This document shows positions 9,201 through 19,700 of a stretch of DNA of 64,000 nucleotides, in pieces; within the stretch, counting starts at the first letter, position 1; each line of letters opens with the position of its first letter. A model generated the notes under the pieces. The model did not search any database. It had not been told where the DNA came from and worked only from the letters and a program-made list of their open reading frames with translations. This DNA is from Phycisphaerae bacterium. GTDB taxonomy: Bacteria; Planctomycetota; Phycisphaerae; UBA1845; PWPN01. The stretch is taken from the NCBI GenBank assembly GCA_018003015.1, contig JAGNEZ010000006.1, positions 1-64,000 on the forward strand, written 5' to 3'. A program made the position numbers and the translations under genes.

Positions 9201-12200
9201 CGCGGCAATGTGGATCACACCGGCGCCCGTGACGTCCGTCCGAAGAATCGTCGGGTCGTAGAACGGGGAGTTGGTGACCTGAAGCTCCGCGTACCGGCTC
9301 AGTTCCAGGCGACCGGGACCTTCAAAGTGGGTGGCCTGCAGGTTCAGGAGCGATGGGTTCTGGAGCGAGCCGCCGCCGACTGACAGCAGTTCCTGCAGCC
9401 AGACCTGGTTGCGGGACAGGATGCCGGCATTGGTGCCGGTACTTGTTCCTGTGTCGATGGTCAGAGTCCCCAACTGCGGCTGGCCGAAGTCGCTGTAGAC
9501 CGCCCCGCCAGCTTGGTTGCTGGAGACCCGAATCCGGTTCAGCGTCGGCTTGCCGGCCGACATGTAGACTCCTGCTCCCAGGGCGTCGGATCCCGTCCCG
9601 TCCGCGTTGCCTCCGCTGATCGTGAAGCCGTCGAGTATGGCCGTCGCGTTGGTGTGGCTGGCTGTCACGACGTGGTAGACGTTGTCGGTGTACGTCGAAG
9701 GATTCGCCGCGTCGTCGTTGCCGTTCAGGTCACCGCTGAGGATCGTCACGTTGACATCCGGATCACGCTCCGACAAGTCCGTCTCTGTGCCCGCGAAGCC
9801 ACCGAAGACGGCCACACCGTCGAACAGATGAAACGTACTCCCGCGATCCCCGCCGTGAAGATCGGGGCGATAGCCGCCCGCAGCCACCCAGATCTGCTCA
9901 ACATGGTCCCCAGCCGCCCGTGCGGTCGCCAGGGCAACCTGCAAATCCGTCATCGCGTTGGGCCAATCCGACCCCCATCCGGCGCCGGCTGCCTCGGTAC
10001 TGACTCGAATGACCGAAGGCATCGCGGGGCTGCCATACTCGAGAGCCCCCATGTCAATCACCGGGGCGCGTTCACCGGCTTGCCCGGTATCACTGGTCAG
10101 CGGATCATCGAATCGGCGCAGATTCATCTCTAGGTCGATCTCGCAGAGGGCACCTGCTCCAGCCTGTCCATCCCGAGAGAGCACGGTATTCGTTCCGGCA
10201 TCGATGCAGGGAGAGCCGGCCGAGAGATGGCCATCTTGCGTGAGAAGCGGGTCGGACCAGATCATCCCGCTGCCCCACTCGACCACATCGCCGGGATCCA
10301 CGACAACGCCGGACTGCCCACCCTCGATATCCGAATATGAAGTCGAGAGGGAGGATGTGTTCTCAAGCAGGATCTGTGCCCCGCTCGTGTTATGCCAGAC
10401 GATTGAGTTGATGAGCATGACCGAAGAGCCGTATCCGTAGACGGCGCTACCTCCAAGGGTAGCGGCATTGTGACTCAATGTGCAATTGATGAGCATCAAC
10501 CGGCCATTGAACACCGCCACTCCTGCGCCCAGTCCCGGGCATGCGTTTCCATTGAAGAGACAGTTGCTGAAAGTGGAACTGCTGTCGGCAAGCCCTACCG
10601 CCCCTGCATTGCCGTAAAACGTCTCTTCGACGACATTGTCTTCGAACAGACAATTGACATAAGTGCTGTTGGCTCCATCGAGGTCTCTGACCGCGCCGCT
10701 GTCCCAATGACCCATATTGCGACTGAAGGTGCAACCGATGAACTCGGCACGGCTATCGCTACTGTTGGCTACCGCCCCCCCTGACGAATCTGCCCGATTC
10801 TCCTCGAACCAGGACTCGCTGAGCACCGGGTTCCCGGTCCCAGTAGTGTACACAGCCCCGGCGTATGTCTTCGAACGATTGCCCGTAAACCTGCAGTGGC
10901 TGATCGCCGGGCTCCCCACGTTGCAGAACACGGCTCCCCCGCTATCGTAAGGGGGCGGTCCATCCGCATTTCCACCGCTGATCGTAAAACCATCGAGCTT
11001 GGTTCTAGGGCCGGTGGATTCTGTCACGACGACATGGTAGCTGTTCTCAAGCAGGGACACAGCCGTCCCGTCGTCGTTCGCCAGGAGATCTCCGCTGAGA
11101 ACCGTCGCGTAGAGATCGGGATCTCGACCGTCAGGCTCCGGTCTTCCAGCACCGGCGTAGCCCCCCAGCAAAGCGACATTGTCGGGAAGCACAAATGAGA
11201 CAGATCGGTCACGCCCACTCGGATCGGGAACATACACACCGGCAGCTACGCGGATTTCGAGCGGGTACCCTCCAAGCGCCGCCGTCTGCAGGGCGGACTG
11301 CAAGGACGTAAAGGCGCTGCTCCAACTCGTTCCGTTGCCTCCTTCAGGTGCGCTTTGATCGACGTACAAGATTTGGCTGAAAGGCCCGTCATCCTTCCCG
11401 ACAGCAGTGAACTCACTACTCGCGCAGTCGCCAAGCGTCACCTTGAATCGGGCCAGCCCCACCAGACCATCGGGATCTGAAGAAGCCGACAGGATCACTT
11501 CCTGAGGCACATTCCAGGCATGAACTCCGCCGGTGCGATCGAAGACCAGGGTCGAACTGGATCGCAAAGTGACGTCGGAGTCGCCGGAAACACGGACGAT
11601 GGTCGCTTCGATGCTCGTCGCCGGCTCAACTCCCAACGAGACCCAAATCGACGCCGTACCACCCTCAGGTACGACCACCCGCTGGGGCGACACCAGGAGG
11701 GAACAAGCCGGCCCAGGTCCTTCGACGGCTCCCATATCGACCAATGGCGGCGTTCCTGTTCCAGTATCAGGCGACATTGGTTCATCGCGTAATCGAGCCT
11801 CTCCCAGCAAGTCCCGCGGTAGCGGTTCAGCTCTGTCCCCATCGCCATCGAGATCGGCCACATCCGCCGGAAGCAGAGAGTTCGCGCCGCTGTCCAGGCA
11901 GGGTGAGCCGGGAAGTACACGAATGTCGTCATCTTCAGTCCCGATCACATTGTCCATGCCGTCGAGATCGACGAAGCGAGGGTTTGCATCGATGCTCCCA
12001 TCGCCTGGCCATTCGCCCGGGACGTCGGAGGCATCTACTCGAAGAACTGCCGTTGCGTATTGCTGTTCAAGGTTGCAGGGAGCGTTTCCCCAGAGAACTG
12101 AATTCGCCATCGTCAGACTGGCGTTATCGCCCACCACGACTGCTCCGCCCGCAGCTGATTCGTTGCCGCTCATTGTGCAATTCTGCAGTTGTGCACTCGC

Positions 12201-13979
12201 GCCGAGCACGATGCTGAGGATGCCGCCGTGACTCGCCCGATTACCCGTTGCCGAGCATTGGATCAGTTGCAGGTCGGTGCCTGCGTTACCCACAGCCGCC
12301 ACTCCCCCAGTGACTGCAGCATTGCCCGCAAACCGGCAGTTGACAAAACGAGTCGGCGAATCGATATACGCTGCCCCCCCCACACTGTTTCCCTCGTTTG
12401 CGATGAACGAACAATTGGAGAAAGAGACCATCGTATCCGGCAAGCCATCGCAATAGACGGCGGCAGGTCCCATCTCTCCGCGATTTGCCTCAAATCTGCT
12501 CTCAGCAATATCGCAGTCACCAATCAGATAGAGTGCTCCGTTCTGCCACGAGGTGTTCTCAAATACTGAACATGAATGCAATTGGAGGCTGCTCAACATA
12601 GTCTCTATTGCCGAACCGTAGGTGCCGGAGTTTCGTGTGAACGTACACCTGCGAATCACCGAATTGTCGGTCCACATCGCTGCAACTGCACCCCCAACGT
12701 TTGCCTCGAAGACACAATCCTCTATTGCTAGGCCGATTCCGTAATAGCTCGTGATAGCCGCACCATACTCGGCTCGGTTGTCCCGGAACACGCAGTTCGA
12801 TACGCGCAGCGATCCGTTCTGCAGCTGAAGGCCAGCTCCCCCTTTTTCGTTCGCCAGGTCAAGCGAGTTGCCGCCGATAACGGTGAAGCCGTCGAAGACA
12901 GTCGCTTCATCGGTACTGCGGGCCATCACTACGTGATAGCTGTTCTCGGCGGTACTCGCACCACCGGCATCGTCATCCGCATTGAGGTCGCCGGACAGGA
13001 CACAGTCCTCCGGACCGCCCTGCCGGGAAGCGAGGTTGGCCTCGGTACCTTCAAACCCTCCATACAGGCTAATACCCCTTTTGAGGCGAAACGTGGCCGA
13101 CCGGTCACCTCCGGTTGCAGCAGGTCTGTAGTGTCCCCTCCCCACCCATACCTGATCCCCAGCGTCGGCCGCCCGCAGTCCATCCTGGAGGTCACAGAAC
13201 GCATCAGCCCAGCTGGTCCTGTTGTTCGCCCCGTTAGCGCCGCTGTGAACGTACCAGACCCTGTCCTGGCGAGGACTCGTATCAATCGAGACCGCCACAT
13301 CATCGAGGAAAGCACCCTTGTAGGTCGGCCCACCTACGATCTCATCGCTGATGAATACGAAGGCCACGTACACCTCAGCCTGCCCGCACAGGTTGCCGAG
13401 TTCGGGCACGTCCTTCAGGTCCAGCCGCACGGGCGTCCATCCTTTGGTTGTGCCACTAAACCTGTATCCGTGAAAAGGAGAGCCGTTGGCCGCGATCATC
13501 CAGTACACAAAGTCGTACCCCGCTTCCGAGTCGTTTTTCAGCCAGAAGTCCAGGTACGCATCACTGGCATCGGTCAGGCTGAACGGCCCACAAACCATAG
13601 CCGCGGACTGGCTATTGGGGTAACCGGACTTGGGATTCATCGACGAACCCGCGCACCAGACGCTGTGGCTGCCGCTCACCCGGTTGTACGTCGTGCTTCC
13701 CCAGGTCGGTGCTCCCGAACATGCCCAGGCTGTCCCAGGGAATGTGCCCTCGAAGTCGTCCGCGAACAACGGAAGGAGGTCGGCGAGCAGCAGTCTAGCC
13801 GGGCCCTCTGACAGGCGTATCGAGTCTCCCGACGATAGGGGCAGATGGAGCGCGTCGGCCACCTCCGGCTCCAACGAACCCGCACCGAGGATCTGGGCCC
13901 GTACATCGGCTAGCCCCAGCCCGCACAGAACGAGGCCATGGATTGTCAACTTGATGAACCGCAAAAGCTGATCATTCAT
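6255..13979 (-). CDS. Giant secreted parallel beta-helix protein with dockerin-like repeats (giant 1)
   Basis: 2,574-aa exported protein. Residues 1-30 are a signal peptide (FIKLTIHGLVLCGLGLADVRA); AAGGAAG precedes the ATG. A concanavalin-like region (about 70-230) is followed by three right-handed beta-helix modules beginning near 245, 870 and 1,320. Each opens with a 'WVHSGANGANN..SWADAF.DLQ' segment and contains 'LDGFTISGGNADG' rungs and a 'SPC[IL]D[AS]G' closing rung. After about 1,500 come more beta strands, a dockerin-like repeat near 2,017-2,080 (CGDLNNNWGIVNAEDYLLLL), a propeller-like region, and a terminal dockerin pair near 2,507-2,560 (DFDGDGDVDGEDL). Residues 1,362-2,560 match giant 2. 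Likely a surface or secreted adhesin/matrix protein; ligand unknown. It is the last gene of the sigma/kinase/pseudopilin run. Confidence 0.8.
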   Translation of the reverse strand: MNDQLLRFIKLTIHGLVLCGLGLADVRAQILGAGSLEPEVADALHLPLSSGDSIRLSEGPARLLLADLLPLFADDFEGTFPGTAWACSGAPTWGSTTYNRVSGSHSVWCAGSSMNPKSGYPNSQSAAMVCGPFSLTDASDAYLDFWLKNDSEAGYDFVYWMIAANGSPFHGYRFSGTTKGWTPVRLDLKDVPELGNLCGQAEVYVAFVFISDEIVGGPTYKGAFLDDVAVSIDTSPRQDRVWYVHSGANGANNRTSWADAFCDLQDGLRAADAGDQVWVGRGHYRPAATGGDRSATFRLKRGISLYGGFEGTEANLASRQGGPEDCVLSGDLNADDDAGGASTAENSYHVVMARSTDEATVFDGFTVIGGNSLDLANEKGGAGLQLQNGSLRVSNCVFRDNRAEYGAAITSYYGIGLAIEDCVFEANVGGAVAAMWTDNSVIRRCTFTRNSGTYGSAIETMLSSLQLHSCSVFENTSWQNGALYLIGDCDIAESRFEANRGEMGPAAVYCDGLPDTMVSFSNCSFIANEGNSVGGAAYIDSPTRFVNCRFAGNAAVTGGVAAVGNAGTDLQLIQCSATGNRASHGGILSIVLGASAQLQNCTMSGNESAAGGAVVVGDNASLTMANSVLWGNAPCNLEQQYATAVLRVDASDVPGEWPGDGSIDANPRFVDLDGMDNVIGTEDDDIRVLPGSPCLDSGANSLLPADVADLDGDGDRAEPLPRDLLGEARLRDEPMSPDTGTGTPPLVDMGAVEGPGPACSLLVSPQRVVVPEGGTASIWVSLGVEPATSIEATIVRVSGDSDVTLRSSSTLVFDRTGGVHAWNVPQEVILSASSDPDGLVGLARFKVTLGDCASSEFTAVGKDDGPFSQILYVDQSAPEGGNGTSWSSAFTSLQSALQTAALGGYPLEIRVAAGVYVPDPSGRDRSVSFVLPDNVALLGGYAGAGRPEPDGRDPDLYATVLSGDLLANDDGTAVSLLENSYHVVVTESTGPRTKLDGFTISGGNADGPPPYDSGGAVFCNVGSPAISHCRFTGNRSKTYAGAVYTTGTGNPVLSESWFEENRADSSGGAVANSSDSRAEFIGCTFSRNMGHWDSGAVRDLDGANSTYVNCLFEDNVVEETFYGNAGAVGLADSSSTFSNCLFNGNACPGLGAGVAVFNGRLMLINCTLSHNAATLGGSAVYGYGSSVMLINSIVWHNTSGAQILLENTSSLSTSYSDIEGGQSGVVVDPGDVVEWGSGMIWSDPLLTQDGHLSAGSPCIDAGTNTVLSRDGQAGAGALCEIDLEMNLRRFDDPLTSDTGQAGERAPVIDMGALEYGSPAMPSVIRVSTEAAGAGWGSDWPNAMTDLQVALATARAAGDHVEQIWVAAGGYRPDLHGGDRGSTFHLFDGVAVFGGFAGTETDLSERDPDVNVTILSGDLNGNDDAANPSTYTDNVYHVVTASHTNATAILDGFTISGGNADGTGSDALGAGVYMSAGKPTLNRIRVSSNQAGGAVYSDFGQPQLGTLTIDTGTSTGTNAGILSRNQVWLQELLSVGGGSLQNPSLLNLQATHFEGPGRLELSRYAELQVTNSPFYDPTILRTDVTGAGVIHIAAGQQLNLEGSARVNLERQAGDQCSDPIGTGGGRIIVDGTLIARDQATIENTNICVNQADVQGTSKIQNNNIRLLETTTGFGGQFYVEDTASIVGNHIVSEGDRYLDLDPNPDPNAAHPDIRDNLIEVIIKPGTPVEQGTLLELRSPDEDCADPDHCASGVFSGGNGYNDKWVLQKLELEPNAKLNLTNRQGFDFNPSSTPDTVYVKQLILNAGSVLNVAGQRLYYQELIGDPSQIVDEPLLGFSLGIIGMNDDTEFDVRLRKRLTDEADRDPLNPNDPLPEGIIERITLAPDDNPPSEGVMRMQTHKPNEAKSASSVAAKGHFARAAEDQIDIVFQYRFCSPDGELIVKISGNREADQGNVEVARIQPIAGTAGSMGNAFAVFQQSVPRGELNFLRGTFIELELRGKDTCVLIDNFDPRIECNTAGKCGDLNNNWGIVNAEDYLLLLASYGSVVRADDPTVAQPTYRFWCLDINGDKYVDGNDLMAWETAWRTRLNLCGTLMAAAARMKSPLRAEAGSSANSILMAGKQKASSQNDYLYRLSGDAVTVNPDGRTAVASGICPVEPVSPAGGMNTRANGRLITGSDGEIYQINGVDGLYRIRQDGSHQRVLQPGAAPGPMNNQLVYIGTNDINNTAVGLPIADAVVRQEGTDTCVYVVPAVVQTTSNGITYRYRAAAKLILNADASFSVANLYGEDPGPPTSTWSPVDHGRPREIELDDTGTTLYVVSAQAFNGNDYVLVYNANDTNPAPQRVISLYGLFGQESDVPRGATAMLLSGNDLYLAAAVNPLAQTHTRIYRFRAGTDCTTGLCPSGRVDIRNPTVQNSYNTNPMIGFVTALAKNQDGNLYVAGVVSPTFTESQTPPGGDLFTTPTVAIVKPEWFDSAPSNLEAAALTCQDLALPAGLAFGAPLPSGPAADFDGDGDVDGEDLATFVSCRSGPMIPLTGDCAKADFDRDGNVDQSDLGLFQRCYSGAGQRADQECAN
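6298..9896. repeat. 3.6-kb direct repeat, copy A
   Basis: 3,599 bp that recur at 16747-20345 with a constant offset of 10,449 bp. Every stretch I compared was identical and the encoded protein segments are identical throughout. The repeat ends sharply: flanking bases differ on both sides (6297 A versus 16746 G; 9897 C versus 20346 G). It encodes the shared tails of giant proteins 1 and 2, stopping about 13 residues short of their C-termini. Confidence 0.95.
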
Positions 13980-14118
13980 CCGATCTTCCTTTCGTGCGGG
14001 GCCTCATGCTTTCTGCGCAACCATCTGTTCACACGGCCAGCCGGCGCCGTGGCACAAAACGCACCAGCAGGACAGCCAGCCACGGCGTTCCGGCTTTCGG
14101 CATGCTTGAAGACAGGCC

Positions 14119-14943
14119 TCACTCCACCAGCCTTTGCAGTCTCGCCGCCTCGCTCTGAAGCGCGGTGACCGGGATGTCGGTATAATCCCTGGTCACGTGC
14201 ATGCCCTTGCGGATCTGCGTGTACCCCGCATGCCCGTCCATGAACGCGAAATTGAACCAGAACGGCCGGCGGTGGAACGAGAGCATCTTCTCCTCACAAT
14301 ACGTCAGGGCCTCGATCCAGCCCATGTCACCCATCAGGATCAGCTTGGACTCGATACCGGCCATGCCCGGACCGCGTCGCAAGGTCGGCAACAACTCCTT
14401 CAGCTTGTCCATGACCGGCTTGCACGGGTCATCGCCGTACACATAGAAGCTCGTCGGACCGGCCAGGTATCGGTTCATGTGATAGCTCGTACCCAGATAC
14501 GCGAAGAAGCTCGGCACAATGTCCGGCGAGCCGTCGTCCGAGGGGCAGCGGAAGACCTCGGCCCCGGCCTTGATTACCGGATCGAGCTTGAGGTAGCGGT
14601 TCAGTGGCCGGGGGCCCTGGTAGTACGGATCGGTGCTCTGCTGGCCGCCGTAGGTCACGTCAACCGTATTGCCGCGAGGGAAACGATCGGCGTTTGCACT
14701 GAGGTAGTTGTGCCAAGCCAAGGCGAGCTGGTGCAACTGACTCGCGCACACCACCTTACGAGTTCGCTCCCGGGCAGCCTGCAGACTGGGTATCAGGATC
14801 GCGATCAGCAGGGCGATGACGGCGATGACTACCAGCACTTCGAGCAGTGTGAACCCGCATCGGAATGCTGGTATCGAGATTCGCAGGCGAGAGCTGCCTC
14901 TGCCGCTTCGGCCGCTCCATCGGTTATCTCGGTTGTGTGGCAT
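14119..14943 (-). CDS. Pseudopilin-like protein (prepilin N-terminal methylation motif)
   Basis: 274-aa type II-secretion/type IV-pilus-like pseudopilin. After a basic leader comes CGFTLLEVLVVIAVIALLI: cleavage by prepilin peptidase after Gly (about residue 30), methylation of Phe, Glu at +5, and the hydrophobic assembly helix. The C-terminal domain carries 'FRCPSDDGSPD' and 'FNFAFMDGHAGY', motifs seen in the large planctomycete pseudopilin families. The ATG at 14943 is preceded by GAGGA and lies 13 nt after the kinase stop, so it is co-transcribed; the longer frame upstream overlaps the kinase and was rejected. It may help export or display the giant dockerin proteins encoded either side (inference). 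Confidence 0.82.
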   Translation of the reverse strand: MPHNRDNRWSGRSGRGSSRLRISIPAFRCGFTLLEVLVVIAVIALLIAILIPSLQAARERTRKVVCASQLHQLALAWHNYLSANADRFPRGNTVDVTYGGQQSTDPYYQGPRPLNRYLKLDPVIKAGAEVFRCPSDDGSPDIVPSFFAYLGTSYHMNRYLAGPTSFYVYGDDPCKPVMDKLKELLPTLRRGPGMAGIESKLILMGDMGWIEALTYCEEKMLSFHRRPFWFNFAFMDGHAGYTQIRKGMHVTRDYTDIPVTALQSEAARLQRLVE

Positions 14944-14956
14944 GGGCAGTCGTCCT

Positions 14957-16672
14957 CTATCGCCGGCCAATCGCCGGGTCCGACTCCGCCGGAGCACTGG
15001 CCGATCGGAGCGGTTCAAGCCGTTTCTGGATCGCATGACGCAACCACTCGTCCCCGTCCGCCGAAGCCATCGCCCGCTCGAAGGCAGCCACCGCCTCGCT
15101 CTTCCGCCCGGCACTGATGGCCCGTTCACCCTCGACGAACCAGGTCAAGCCGAGCCCGCTCTGTCCACAATCTTCCAGCAGCTTGGCGAACGGATACTGT
15201 TCGTCCAGCAGGAAGGCGGCGGCCGATCGCTCGGCGCTGCCCGCCGGGAGGGACTCGTGTAAGGCCCGAGCCCCTTCGACCTTGCCGCTTCGGAATTGGG
15301 CCAGGAAGTAGTCGAAGGTCTGCCGCCGGATGCTGAGCTGAGCGGCACTCGCCAACTCCGTCTGCTCCTTGGTCCGCTGTTCGTTGGCGTTGACGATTCC
15401 CTGTAGCTTGCCGGCCCGCTCGCGCTCATACTGGAGCATCCGGAAGCTGATGCACCCGAACCCGATCAGGGCTGCTACCAAGGCACAGATCACCGCCGTC
15501 TCGAAGCCGTGCCGCACCGCCAGCTTGCGCAGGATGTACAGCGAGCTCGCCGAGCGGGCACTCACCGGCCGGCCATCCAGCCAGGCAGCCAAATCCTCGG
15601 CCAGTTCACCGGCCGATCCGTAACGCCGCTGCGGATCCTTGTCCATCGCCTTCAGCACGATCGCATCCAGCTCCGAATTGGCCTCACGCCGCAGCTTTGA
15701 AGGACGCTGTGGTTCTACCTCGCGAATGTTTTGGATCGCGCTGGCCAGATCGCCGTAGACGTCGTAGGGCCGGGAGCCGGTGAGCAGTTCGTACAGGATC
15801 ACACCTAGCGAGTACACGTCCGTCCGCACATCAAGGGCTTCCGGCTGGCCCCGGGTCTGCTCCGGCGACATGTACGCCAGCGTGCCCAGCATGACCCCGG
15901 GCATTGAGACCAGATCCTGTTGCGAGCCCTCCAGTTCCTCATTGAGAATCTTGGCCAGCCCGAAGTCCAGTACACAAGGCGTCCCATCGTCACTGACCAT
16001 CACGTTGGAGGGTTTCAGGTCGCGATGGATCACGCCCCGGCGGTGGGCGTAGGCGATGGCCTCGCAGACTTGCCTGAACAGCTTCACTGCCTCCCGAATC
16101 GGTGGAGCGGTCAACCGGATGTGGGTATCCAATGGCTGGCCGCGGACGTAGTCCATCGCGAAGTAGTACATACCCGACAGCACCCCGCTGTCGTGGATGA
16201 TGACGATATTAGGATGCTTGAGGGCGGCGATGAGGCGTACTTCCCGCTCGAACCGCCAGCGGGCGCGCTCGTCGGCCAAGGCTCCCCCGCGGAGTACCTT
16301 GAGGGCCACCGTCCGCCGGGTTGCCTGCTGAACGGCCTCGTAGACCACTCCCTGGCCGCCGCTGCTGATCTGCCGGACAATCTGGTAGCCGGCGAATGTG
16401 TCTGGCGGGAGATCGTCCAGGGCAGCTTCCACACCACTCAGATTGATCGACATGGTGGCCGTGGCGTCCGCCGCCCGTCCAGCCGGCTTGAGCATCACGG
16501 CATCGCGATGCCGCCTCAGCCTGCCCAGGAACTGCTCGTTGGCCTCACACTCGTCGAACAACGCCCGGCAGCCTTCGCATGAAGCAATGTGCCGGCGCAA
16601 GGCATCCGCCTCCTCCGTCGGCAACTGCTCACGGATCAGTCGTTCAACTCGTTCAGGGGTCAGGCAGTCCAT
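14957..16672 (-). CDS. Zinc-finger Ser/Thr protein kinase, membrane-anchored
   Basis: 571 aa. The N-terminus resembles an anti-sigma zinc finger: H28-x3-C32-x2-C35 (HIASCEGC). A complete Hanks-type kinase domain follows: Gly loop SSGGQGVVYE, Lys125 in VALKVL, HRDLKPSN with Asp218, DFGLA with Asp236, and MSPEQ. A single transmembrane segment (AVICALVAALIGFGCISF, about 400-420) precedes a C-terminal helical region containing TPR-like sequence (EGERAISAGRKSEAVAAFERA). ATG 16672 is chosen because the longer frame overlaps the upstream giant gene. This architecture commonly pairs with ECF sigma factors in planctomycetes, acting as a phosphorylation-controlled partner. Here the sigma gene is the first gene of the run, separated by one giant gene. 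Confidence 0.88.
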   Translation of the reverse strand: MDCLTPERVERLIREQLPTEEADALRRHIASCEGCRALFDECEANEQFLGRLRRHRDAVMLKPAGRAADATATMSINLSGVEAALDDLPPDTFAGYQIVRQISSGGQGVVYEAVQQATRRTVALKVLRGGALADERARWRFEREVRLIAALKHPNIVIIHDSGVLSGMYYFAMDYVRGQPLDTHIRLTAPPIREAVKLFRQVCEAIAYAHRRGVIHRDLKPSNVMVSDDGTPCVLDFGLAKILNEELEGSQQDLVSMPGVMLGTLAYMSPEQTRGQPEALDVRTDVYSLGVILYELLTGSRPYDVYGDLASAIQNIREVEPQRPSKLRREANSELDAIVLKAMDKDPQRRYGSAGELAEDLAAWLDGRPVSARSASSLYILRKLAVRHGFETAVICALVAALIGFGCISFRMLQYERERAGKLQGIVNANEQRTKEQTELASAAQLSIRRQTFDYFLAQFRSGKVEGARALHESLPAGSAERSAAAFLLDEQYPFAKLLEDCGQSGLGLTWFVEGERAISAGRKSEAVAAFERAMASADGDEWLRHAIQKRLEPLRSASAPAESDPAIGRR

Positions 16673-16703
16673 TGTGTCTCCGGATGCGATCCGGACCTCC
16701 GTG

Positions 16704-19700
16704 TTACTTCGTACAGTCTGCCGCCACGGCCACCCCAGGCCCACCGTAGCACCTCTGGAAGAGCCCCAAATCGGACTGGTCGACGTTGCCGTCGCGGTCG
16801 AAGTCGGCCTTGGCGCAGTCGCCGGTCAGCGGGATCATCGGACCCGACCTGCACGACACGAATGTCGCAAGGTCTTCCCCGTCCACGTCGCCGTCACCGT
16901 CGAAGTCGGCGGCCGGGCCGGAGGGTAACGGTGCTCCGAATGCCAGGCCTGCGGGTAAGGCCAGGTCCTGGCAGGTCAGGGCGGCCGCTTCCAGGTTCGA
17001 CGGGGCGGAGTCGAACCACTCCGGCTTCACGATCGCTACCGTCGGCGTGGTGAACAGATCCCCGCCCGGCGGGGTCTGGCTTTCCGTAAAGGTCGGTGAG
17101 ACTACGCCCGCCACGTACAGGTTCCCGTCCTGGTTCTTGGCCAGGGCGGTCACGAAGCCGATCATCGGGTTCGTGTTGTAGCTGTTCTGCACCGTTGGAT
17201 TGCGGATGTCCACCCGGCCGGATGGGCAGAGACCCGTGGTGCAATCGGTGCCAGCTCTGAAGCGGTAGATTCGGGTGTGTGTCTGGGCCAGCGGGTTCAC
17301 GGCCGCCGCCAAGTACAGATCGTTGCCGGACAAGAGCATGGCGGTTGCGCCACGCGGGACGTCTGATTCCTGACCGAACAGGCCGTATAGCGAGATGACT
17401 CGTTGAGGGGCTGGGTTCGTATCGTTGGCGTTGTACACCAGGACGTAGTCGTTCCCGTTGAATGCCTGGGCACTGACTACATAGAGCGTCGTGCCGGTGT
17501 CGTCCAGTTCGATTTCTCGCGGGCGACCGTGGTCCACCGGCGACCAGGTTGAGGTCGGCGGGCCGGGGTCCTCGCCGTACAGGTTGGCCACGCTGAAGCT
17601 CGCGTCCGCGTTCAAGATCAGCTTGGCGGCCGCACGGTAACGGTAGGTGATGCCGTTCGAGGTCGTCTGGACCACGGCCGGGACCACGTAGACGCAGGTA
17701 TCCGTTCCTTCCTGGCGGACCACTGCATCAGCGATGGGCAGACCGACCGCGGTGTTATTGATGTCGTTCGTGCCGATGTAGACGAGCTGGTTGTTCATGG
17801 GGCCGGGGGCAGCGCCGGGTTGCAGAACTCGCTGATGGCTGCCGTCTTGCCGGATTCGGTATAGCCCGTCCACCCCGTTGATCTGGTAGATCTCGCCATC
17901 CGAGCCGGTGATCAATCGGCCGTTGGCCCGGGTGTTCATTCCGCCGGCCGGCGATACTGGCTCTACCGGGCAGATGCCTGAGGCAACGGCGGTTCTGCCG
18001 TCCGGGTTTACCGTGACCGCATCGCCGGACAGGCGGTACAGATAGTCGTTCTGGGAGCTCGCTTTCTGCTTACCGGCCATCAGGATCGAGTTGGCGGACG
18101 AGCCTGCCTCGGCCCGTAGGGGTGACTTCATCCGGGCCGCGGCCGCCATCAACGTCCCGCACAGGTTCAGCCTTGTCCGCCAGGCCGTCTCCCAGGCCAT
18201 CAGGTCGTTGCCGTCCACGTACTTGTCGCCGTTGATGTCCAGGCACCAGAATCGGTACGTCGGCTGGGCGACGGTCGGGTCGTCCGCTCGGACCACGCTG
18301 CCGTAGCTGGCCAAGAGGAGCAGATAGTCTTCCGCGTTGACAATGCCCCAGTTGTTATTGAGATCTCCGCACTTGCCGGCCGTATTGCACTCGATCCGGG
18401 GATCGAAGTTGTCGATCAGCACGCAGGTATCCTTGCCACGAAGTTCCAGCTCGATGAACGTGCCTCGCAGGAAGTTCAGTTCGCCACGTGGGACGCTCTG
18501 CTGGAAAACCGCGAAGGCGTTGCCCATGGAACCGGCCGTTCCGGCAATTGGCTGGATCCGGGCCACTTCCACGTTGCCCTGGTCCGCTTCCCGGTTCCCG
18601 CTGATCTTGACGATGAGTTCGCCGTCCGGTGAGCAGAACCGGTACTGGAAGACGATGTCGATCTGGTCTTCCGCCGCTCGTGCGAAGTGGCCCTTGGCGG
18701 CCACGCTACTGGCCGATTTGGCTTCGTTTGGTTTATGGGTCTGCATCCGCATCACGCCCTCGCTGGGCGGATTGTCGTCCGGGGCGAGGGTGATGCGTTC
18801 GATGATGCCTTCCGGTAGGGGATCGTTCGGATTCAGCGGGTCTCGATCCGCTTCGTCGGTCAGTCGTTTCCGCAGTCGGACGTCGAACTCGGTATCGTCG
18901 TTCATTCCGATGATGCCCAGCGAGAAGCCCAGAAGCGGCTCATCCACGATCTGGCTCGGATCGCCGATCAGCTCCTGGTAATACAGTCTCTGGCCGGCCA
19001 CGTTCAGGACGGAACCGGCGTTCAGGATCAGTTGCTTGACGTAAACCGTGTCCGGGGTGGAGGAGGGGTTGAAGTCAAAACCCTGGCGGTTGGTCAGGTT
19101 GAGTTTCGCGTTGGGTTCGAGTTCGAGCTTCTGGAGGACCCACTTGTCGTTGTAGCCGTTGCCGCCGGAGAAAACCCCCGAGGCGCAGTGGTCCGGGTCG
19201 GCGCAGTCTTCGTCCGGGGAACGGAGCTCTAGTAATGTGCCCTGCTCGACGGGGGTACCCGGCTTGATGATCACTTCGATGAGGTTGTCCCGGATGTCCG
19301 GGTGGGCCGCGTTCGGGTCCGGGTTGGGGTCGAGGTCGAGGTACCGGTCCCCTTCCGAGACGATGTGGTTGCCCACGATACTCGCCGTGTCCTCGACGTA
19401 AAACTGGCCGCCGAACCCGGTCGTCGTCTCGAGCAGCCGGATGTTGTTGTTCTGGATCTTGCTTGTCCCCTGGACGTCTGCCTGGTTCACGCAGATGTTC
19501 GTGTTCTCGATCGTCGCCTGGTCTCTGGCAATGAGTGTCCCGTCCACGATGATCCGGCCGCCGCCCGTGCCGATCGGGTCCGAGCACTGGTCGCCGGCTT
19601 GACGCTCGAGGTTCACCCGGGCGCTGCCTTCCAGGTTCAACTGCTGGCCCGCGGCAATGTGGATCACACCGGCGCCCGTGACGTCCGTCCGAAGAATCGT